Translations under genes and position numbers: made by a program
Notes under the pieces: generated by a model
Databases searched by the model: none
What the model was told of the DNA's origin: nothing
Seen by the model: the letters and a program-made list of their open reading frames with translations, nothing else
NCBI RefSeq assembly: GCF_000005505.3
Contig: NC_016133.3
Location: forward strand, 16,802,001 to 16,866,000
Length of the DNA: 64,000 nt
Source of the DNA: Brachypodium distachyon
Taxonomy: Eukaryota; Streptophyta; Magnoliopsida; Poales; Poaceae
Direction of reading: 5' to 3'
Shown here: piece after piece, positions 58,592-64,000 of the stretch
How the letters are laid out: each line of letters begins with the position of its first letter
Numbering within the stretch: the first letter of the stretch is position 1

Positions 58592-59071
58592 CTAAGGCGG
58601 CTTCGGCGGCAGGGCCGACGTGCCGGCTTGAGCAGCAATGTTTTCCGGCTTCTCCAAGGGGAGCTTCGCCGTTCTGCCGGATTTGGTTGGGACCGTGCCA
58701 CTTTCTGTAGCGCCCCTTCCAGCATTGACACCACGAGCCGTCACCATGACCTCCACACGGTCAGCGGGGCAGTCAGCATGCCGGCCGCGAACCGTGCAGA
58801 TGGCAAGAGGATCTTCGGACATCACCACCCGATCTGGATACCTGCAGGGATGGTCAGTAGCGACATAAACCTCATGCATGCCGAAGTTGATGAAGAGGCC
58901 CGTGCAGGGAAGCGGTGCATCGTTGAAGCAGCCCGCGTTGTTGTCGATGAAGCCCAGAGAGCCGAATCTCTGGACCAAACCGGAGACCACGAGCTCTCCG
59001 GTGGCGAGAAAACTTCCCGTCCGGATGAAAACTCCAGCCAGCGCCGCTGCTGGCCCCACAGTGGGTGCCAA
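58592..59071 (-). other. gag leader frame of Gypsy element 2
   Basis: 160-codon open frame starting in the primer-site region (MAPTVGPAAALAGVFIRTG) and running toward gag, with VATDHPCRYPDRVVMSED. Such leader frames starting at the primer site are seen in grass Gypsy polyproteins. It is separated from gag by a stop or frame change between 58403 and 58592. Confidence 0.5.
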
Positions 59072-59083
59072 CTATCGTGGTGG
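59055..59083 (-). other. Primer-site region of Gypsy element 2
   Basis: The minus strand reads GTTGGCACCCACTGTGGGG a few bases inside the 5' LTR. This resembles the TTGGCGCCCACCGTGGGGC context found next to many grass Gypsy 5' LTRs and fixes the minus orientation. Confidence 0.6.
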
Positions 59084-59752
59084 TGTCACGGCAGATGTCA
59101 TGGGATGGCTTAACTTGGGGCCAATGGATGAAGGAGGAACCGGAGGAGGGAGGACGTGAAGGGGAACACGCACAAACACACAAGCACACACAGATTTACC
59201 CAGGTTCGGAGCCCTCTTGCCGAGGTAAGACTCCTACTTCTACTTTGTTGTATTAGCCGAGATAAGCAAGCTCTACAATGACGCTCCTTGAGCTGTATTC
59301 TTGAGGAAGAAGAATAAGAATAGGAAAATCCTAAATGCTAAGTGCTCGTCTTTCTCCATAGAGGGGTAGTGCTCTATTTATAAGCCGTCCATGTCACACT
59401 GACATGCGGGCCGAGTCCTAACGTCACCTTCCTTGGGCCCCGCTGGGCACGCGGCTTGGTTCCCTCCGGGTGGCACCGCAGGGGACAAGACAACTTTACT
59501 TTTCTTGGCACCCCGCAACAAGTACTGCTGCCCTCTGCCGGCTCCCGTCAGAGATTCTCTTTCGGTGCTTCTTTTGTGCAGTTGCCTGGCACCGCTACGT
59601 AAGCGGCGACTGCTTTTCCACGATAATGATGGTGCTGCTTTACTCTGCACCGCGCGGTCAGGATAATACCGTTGAGAGATCTCGGTGCTAGCCGAGATCA
59701 GGGTGCTCGTCCTTATCCTGCAAGCTCATAAGATAAGATAATCATGCCGGCA
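59084..59752 (-). repeat. 5' LTR of Gypsy element 2
   Basis: Direct copy of 49618-50290 with scattered substitutions and short indels. Beyond 59752 another 12 bases still resemble the left copy before the match is lost. Confidence 0.82.
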
Positions 59753-61980
59753 TACTCCCGGTATGCCGGCTTAGTAACAGTTTGACTCAACGGTGCCGGC
59801 ATACACGGCCATGCCGGCTTTGCCTTCGTTATCTTGGCTAAAGCGTGTCGTCATGACCCTATCCGGAGTCATTCCCCCGACAAAGCTGCTGGCCGGCATC
59901 CCCGATTAGTCGCTCCTCTCCATATATCTCACTTGCTGGTTAGAAGCGCAATTCGGAGGAGGTTTTGGAACTCAGAAACCTATTGGAAGAGGTCTCATCT
60001 AGACTATATTTTCCTAAACATTGCTGAACAAATGATTTGTTGGCACTTCCATTTTTCACCATGTTCAGATTTTGGGAGTGCTCCGGGACTTGTCGTTCCA
60101 TCTCCAAATGTGGGGCGCCCCATCCTGCACTCTGCACCATGGTTATGTTTGGTACCCATTCTTTTGTCTACAAGATTAATAATTTGCTCATCTGCAATAT
60201 TGTGCACAGTTCTGATAGGAAAAAAAACTCTTGTCATTAATCTCCATTTCCTGACAAAGTTGTCAAAGAAAGAATACCAACCATTTTGTGTATTTCTTTG
60301 ATGGCACGACCTTAGTGATTCAGCATCTAGAATTCGGTACTGTAGCTTTACAAAGTTATCTTTATGGACACTATGTAGGTATTCGTTTGAAGAAATGGAC
60401 ATAGCTGAAAACCCGTAATTAAGCTGGCTTATAGCTGAAATGGTGGATTATTCACAAACTATCTACATTGTTGCCTGCTAAAGTGGAAAGGGGTGTCCTT
60501 TATTCATCTTCGTCTGTGTAATCAATTTGAACTAAAACCACGACTAGAATTTAGGAACGGATGGAGTATTTCTCAAGTTGCAATGCTTTCTTTTTCAACT
60601 GTGCAGACGTCAGATTTTGGCTTCAATGCTAGGCAATTCGTAGTAACTCGGTTCTCTTGCCTAGCTTATATCAAGCCTCATTTTCTGATTTGTAAGTTCA
60701 GATTCAGCTTTCAAGAGTTCAGGAAAGAAAATAACAAAGAAAAATATTTGTAGTTGTTCTGAATTCTCATATATTCTTTGTACAGTCTGATGACACTTTC
60801 AACTCGGCATCCTTGTTATTGCTAACTCGAACTAAATTACGTTAGAATTACTGTTCCTTCTCAATGCAGTGCTCTCTTGGAGTTATTTCTCTTTCCTGCT
60901 ATCTTCTTTATTCAGGACTTACGAGTTGCTTCTGCTTATTACTGACAAACGAAGCTGAGGTAGATGGACTCAGGGTACGCAATCTACTAGACTAGCACTA
61001 TTGTTGTTGACCAGGATTCTCCCAATATTCTGTTTGTCCAGCATTTTGCACAAATAGATGCTATCAGATAACCAAGCACTTCCATATCGTATTTAACGGT
61101 TTACACTACTTTTGTGTTGTAAAACTTCATTCAATTAGAAAAACAAAGGGCAAATGAACTACGCAGTAGAAAAGAAATGCTCTCAAGAAGTACAAGCAAA
61201 TTAAAAAAAAAGACCAGAAGAGACTGAAGTAAAAATACGTCAATTTCCGGACTTTCTGAGAAGGTTAGGTCTTACATATGTTGCTTGTTATGCCATTTTC
61301 ACCAATACTCCATGTTGTTTTTCAATTGAGCATGATGCATGTGCAGATCAAATGCTACTTTTGATTTAAATTTTCAGACTACATTGATATAGAGAAATTA
61401 TAAAAGACATTCTAATTGTATGTTCTACCATTTGCTCATGTGACATTGTCACCTCCATGTAACCGGCCGGTGCCAGTGCCACCACCTAGATAAGTTTAGC
61501 ATGTGTCGCCGTGTGCTAAACTTCTACAGTTTACTGAACCAAAGGACATTGTCACCTCATTATCATTATTTAAGTACCTCATCAAGACACTGTCACTGAC
61601 TACCGTTGCCGGTGATGGGTGATATAGCTAAGTTCGAAGCATTGCTGATTTAGGTTATCGGAGTGTGGGTAGGGGAGAATTGGCTACAAAACCGAGGAAG
61701 CTCGCTGGAGCGTGGAACGAGAAGTGTTGGGTGATCTGTGTTGTGTTCATGGAAGATGGCAGGTTGAAGTTGTAGAATCCGGATTTAGGTTGAACGGGAG
61801 GTGAAGGGCGTCACCACGGTTGTATCAGAGAGATGCAACAAGAAACATGTATTGATTCATTGTATAGTTGAAAATAGTTACTGAGATGAGATATCCATTG
61901 CAAGAAATTTATTCTTAGTATTTTTTTCTTTACAAATATTTTTGATTCCGTTGCAAGGCACGGACAACTTACCAGTTCCC
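59753..61980. other. Gene-free stretch between Gypsy element 2 and the bicupin gene
   Basis: 59753-59900 holds repeated TGCCGGCAT words, perhaps more element-derived sequence. The remainder is AT-rich with no recognised gene; the 155-codon frame at 59834-60301 has no domain. Around 61920-61970 the phrase CCGTTGCAAGGCACGGACAA resembles a terminus of the common grass MITE type also represented at 24883. Confidence 0.4.
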
Positions 61981-61988
61981 TATAAATT
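61981..61988 (+). promoter_or_regulatory. TATA box of the bicupin gene
   Basis: TATAAATT lies 100 bp upstream of the ATG at 62088 on the same strand, a good distance for a grass promoter with a leader of about 70 nt. Confidence 0.6.
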
Positions 61989-62087
61989 GCGTGCCGCGCG
62001 TTCTATGTACTCTGTGCGCTCAACAGTCTAACACTCAATCTAGTCCCGACCCTGATAGATCGTCTCTCCCTCGTCCGCAAATCAATC

Positions 62088-63125
62088 ATGTCTGCAGCAA
62101 AGCCCGGCAAGGCCTTGGTCCAGGCCGACGCGGGGGCCTACTTGGCCTGGTCCGGCGCGGACCAGCCGCCCGTTGCGGCCCAAGGGCTGGGCTGCGGCCT
62201 GCTGGTGCTGAAGCCCCTGGGCTTCGCGATGCCGCACTACGCCGACTCCAACAAGTTCGGCTACGTCCTGGCCGGCCGCGGCGTCGCCGGGGTCCTCCCG
62301 GCCCCCGCCGGGCTGCACGCCGGCGCGGCATCCGGCGGGGAGAAGGTCGTCCGGCTCACTGCCGGCGACGTCATCGCCGTGCGCACGGGCGACGTCTCCT
62401 GGTGGTACAACGACGACGACGCCGCCGCCGCCGCCGACTTGTCCGTCGTGTTCTTGTGCGACACGGCGAGTGCTGTCAGTCCCGGCGACGTCTCCTACTT
62501 CTTCCTCGCCGGCGCGAACAGCGTCATGGCCGGCTTCGATGCCGCCGGGGCGTTCACGAGCCAGCCGGCCGTGCTCCTCACGAAGCTGAGCCAGAAGCTG
62601 GCCGGCGTGTGCCCCAGGGAGCACGACAGGAAAGGGCTCGTGGTGAACGCCGATGATGAAGTCCGCGTTGACCGGACCGGGCTGAAGACTTTGACCGCGG
62701 CGGAGCTGGCGGCGCTGGGAGGCCTCGGGATTAGCGCCGTGCTTGGGCGGCTCGACGCCGGAGATGCGCGCGCGCCGTGGGTGGTCCGGGAAGGCGCGGC
62801 GCAGGCGGTGTACGTGGCCCGAGGGAGCGCTCGCGTCCAGGTGTCGGCGGCCGCTGGCGGCAAGGCGTTGCTGGTGGACGAGGTTGTCCCGGCGGGGAGC
62901 ATGTTCGTGGTGCCGCGATTCGCTGTTGCGTGCGTCGCCGCTGCCGGAGCCGAGGGCGTGGAGTGGGTGTCGCTGGTCAAGAGCGGCAGGCCGGTGGTGG
63001 AGGAGCTGATGGCCGGGGACGGGTCGTCATCGGTGTTGGGCGCCCTGACGGCGCAGGTGGTGCAGGTGTCGCTGAACGTCGCGCCGGAGCTGGTCGAGCT
63101 GCTCGTCGGGTCCAACACCGAATAA
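62088..63125 (+). CDS. Bicupin protein, 11S globulin/glutelin-like (RmlC-like cupin)
   Basis: Single exon, 345 residues, very GC-rich. Cupin 1 lies at about residues 30-150: KPLGFAMPHYADSNKFGYVL, then a GDVIAVRTGDVSWWYN turn. Cupin 2 lies at about 205-320: AVYVARGSARVQVSA, then AGSMFVVPRFAVACVA. It has no signal peptide and no globulin hypervariable region, and is closer to the small plant cupin proteins of about 350 residues related to 11S globulins than to secreted storage glutelins. The metal-binding histidines of enzymatic cupins are mostly absent; only one His (PHY) is seen in cupin 1. A storage-like or ligand-binding role is thus more likely than catalysis, but the function is not known. 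The start ATG follows a TATA box by 100 bp. Confidence 0.9.
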   Translation: MSAAKPGKALVQADAGAYLAWSGADQPPVAAQGLGCGLLVLKPLGFAMPHYADSNKFGYVLAGRGVAGVLPAPAGLHAGAASGGEKVVRLTAGDVIAVRTGDVSWWYNDDDAAAAADLSVVFLCDTASAVSPGDVSYFFLAGANSVMAGFDAAGAFTSQPAVLLTKLSQKLAGVCPREHDRKGLVVNADDEVRVDRTGLKTLTAAELAALGGLGISAVLGRLDAGDARAPWVVREGAAQAVYVARGSARVQVSAAAGGKALLVDEVVPAGSMFVVPRFAVACVAAAGAEGVEWVSLVKSGRPVVEELMAGDGSSSVLGALTAQVVQVSLNVAPELVELLVGSNTE

Positions 63126-64000
63126 TCAGGCCGCCGTGCCGTTGAACTGAGAAGCGAACGGCTTGCCGCGGCGCACGAATGGGGGGAATCAGAGCGTTTA
63201 CTTTCTGTTTGAGTGTGTGTCTTTTTTTTTAATTTGAAACTAGCGGCGCACGAATGGGGGGAATCAGAATTATCTAATGAAATAATATTCTTATGTTTTT
63301 ATTTTTATTTTCTCATATATTTTTTATATGCAATTTAAATGTATTGTATTTGGAATTATTCAATGATTTTTTGAAATATTTGACTTGTTATATTTTTTTC
63401 CCTACCAAAATATGTAGCTCTGAATGCTTAGATGGTTTTTAATTCATAACACGATATATCATAGATTATGTAGTCATTACATGTTTGCGCAACAGAGTTT
63501 TATTTATCAGTTTTGCTATATCTAAATCGCCCGATTTTTAGTTACAGATAAATCGCTTTCTCAACCATTGAAAATGTTTTGTGCTTTAAAATTCGGAACA
63601 AACAATGGAAAGGGAAGAATGAAATGGCATCTAAGATATTAATCCAATGGCTCTAATACGCCAACTAAGATTTAACAATTTTGCTTATAAATCAAGCGCC
63701 CCAGATATAGCCACTCCTCTTATTTATTAACATCGTGCGCAACACAAAATTGTTGAGCTTCTAAACATATGTGTTTTTTGTTGCGTTTTTCATATATTTG
63801 AAAGTTTTATTTTAGACATCAATTATAGGCAGTTAGATTTTTTGTGCTTAATTATTTTTGTATATATAATGTAATAAGCATTCATTTTTATCGAGCTCAA
63901 TTTGTATCTATAAAGCCTTGCCTTATACGATTTTTTGGATTTTTTTTTACTTTTGGCCCGAAATCTCCCTTATTTTGCCATGTTGTTTCTCGATATATTG
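63126..64000. other. 3' flank of the bicupin gene
   Basis: The block starting GCGGCGCACGAATGGGGGGA occurs at 63168 and again at 63243, a 75-bp offset duplication in the 3' UTR region. Beyond about 63270 the sequence is AT-rich with no gene or transposon end recognised. Confidence 0.5.

Larger units (their letters stand above)
49618..59752 (-). mobile_element. Tat-type Gypsy retrotransposon 2 (10.1 kb) with antisense accessory gene; protease-RT-RNase H deleted
   Basis: Direct LTRs at 49618-50290 and 59084-59752 (673 and 669 bp) bracket minus-strand gag (59071-56650) and integrase (56708-55271), followed by a plus-strand spliced accessory gene (50960-54797). Next to the 5' LTR the minus strand reads GTTGGCACCCACTGTGGGG, the usual grass Gypsy primer-site context. 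The purine-rich AGGGAGTA precedes the 3' LTR. The whole protease-RT-RNase H part is missing, since gag and integrase frames overlap at 56650-56708. LTR similarity extends about 11 bp outside TGTCACGG on the left and about 12 bp outside on the right, and no matching 5-bp target duplication was found. The true ends may therefore be slightly different, or one end rearranged. Confidence 0.82.

Noticed and set aside
59834..60301. 155-codon open frame after Gypsy element 2
   Set aside because: No domain, no codon bias, and no supporting promoter or splice features.

Overview
This window is nuclear DNA from a grass, most likely a Pooideae/Triticeae-type genome. The evidence is intronless MATH-BTB genes, receptor-like proteins of the Cf/EIX type, Stowaway MITEs, Ty3/gypsy elements of Tat type, and an inserted plastid segment with the grass gene order psbA-rps19-trnH-rpl2-rpl23-trnI-ycf2 remnant. 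All calls come from reading the sequence; no database search was run.

Layout. (1) 0-25 kb is the genic part. A MATH-BTB gene lies at 176-1258 (+), followed by a long gene-poor stretch with MITEs, a 20-G tract and a 43-bp minisatellite. A small spliced DUF6598-like gene or remnant is at 10661-11486 (-). Two convergent paralogous LRR receptor-like protein genes follow (12944-15937 + and 18029-21262 -), then a second MATH-BTB gene (23423-24526 -). (2) 24.9-42 kb is a transposon nest. It holds a foldback MITE; a gag-only LTR retrotransposon at 26162-31240 (target duplication CTAAG, tRNA-iMet-type primer site, purine tract, 1008-bp LTRs); and a rearranged Gypsy element at 31313-41761 (target duplication ACACG) inserted into a Stowaway MITE. 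The Gypsy element has an unusual 6-kb non-coding domain with tandem arrays of hairpins. (3) About 42.9-48.7 kb is plastid DNA (a NUPT) carrying largely intact rps19, trnH, rpl2, rpl23, trnI, a 131-codon reading frame and a ycf2 remnant. (4) 49.6-59.75 kb is a second Tat-type Gypsy element. It keeps gag and integrase, has lost protease-RT-RNase H, and carries a multi-exon antisense accessory gene (PF04195-like) on the opposite strand next to its 3' LTR. (5) 60-64 kb contains an intact bicupin (11S globulin-like) gene at 62088-63125 with a TATA box.

The host genes do not form a pathway. Two immune-receptor-like genes sit between two ubiquitin-ligase adaptor genes, both being families that expand rapidly in grasses. 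The strongest candidates for something little described are the hairpin arrays with compensatory stem changes in the first Gypsy element, the pol fragment captured inside that element's 5' LTR, the gag frame that stays open through the LTRs of the gag-only element, and the spliced antisense gene of the second Gypsy element.
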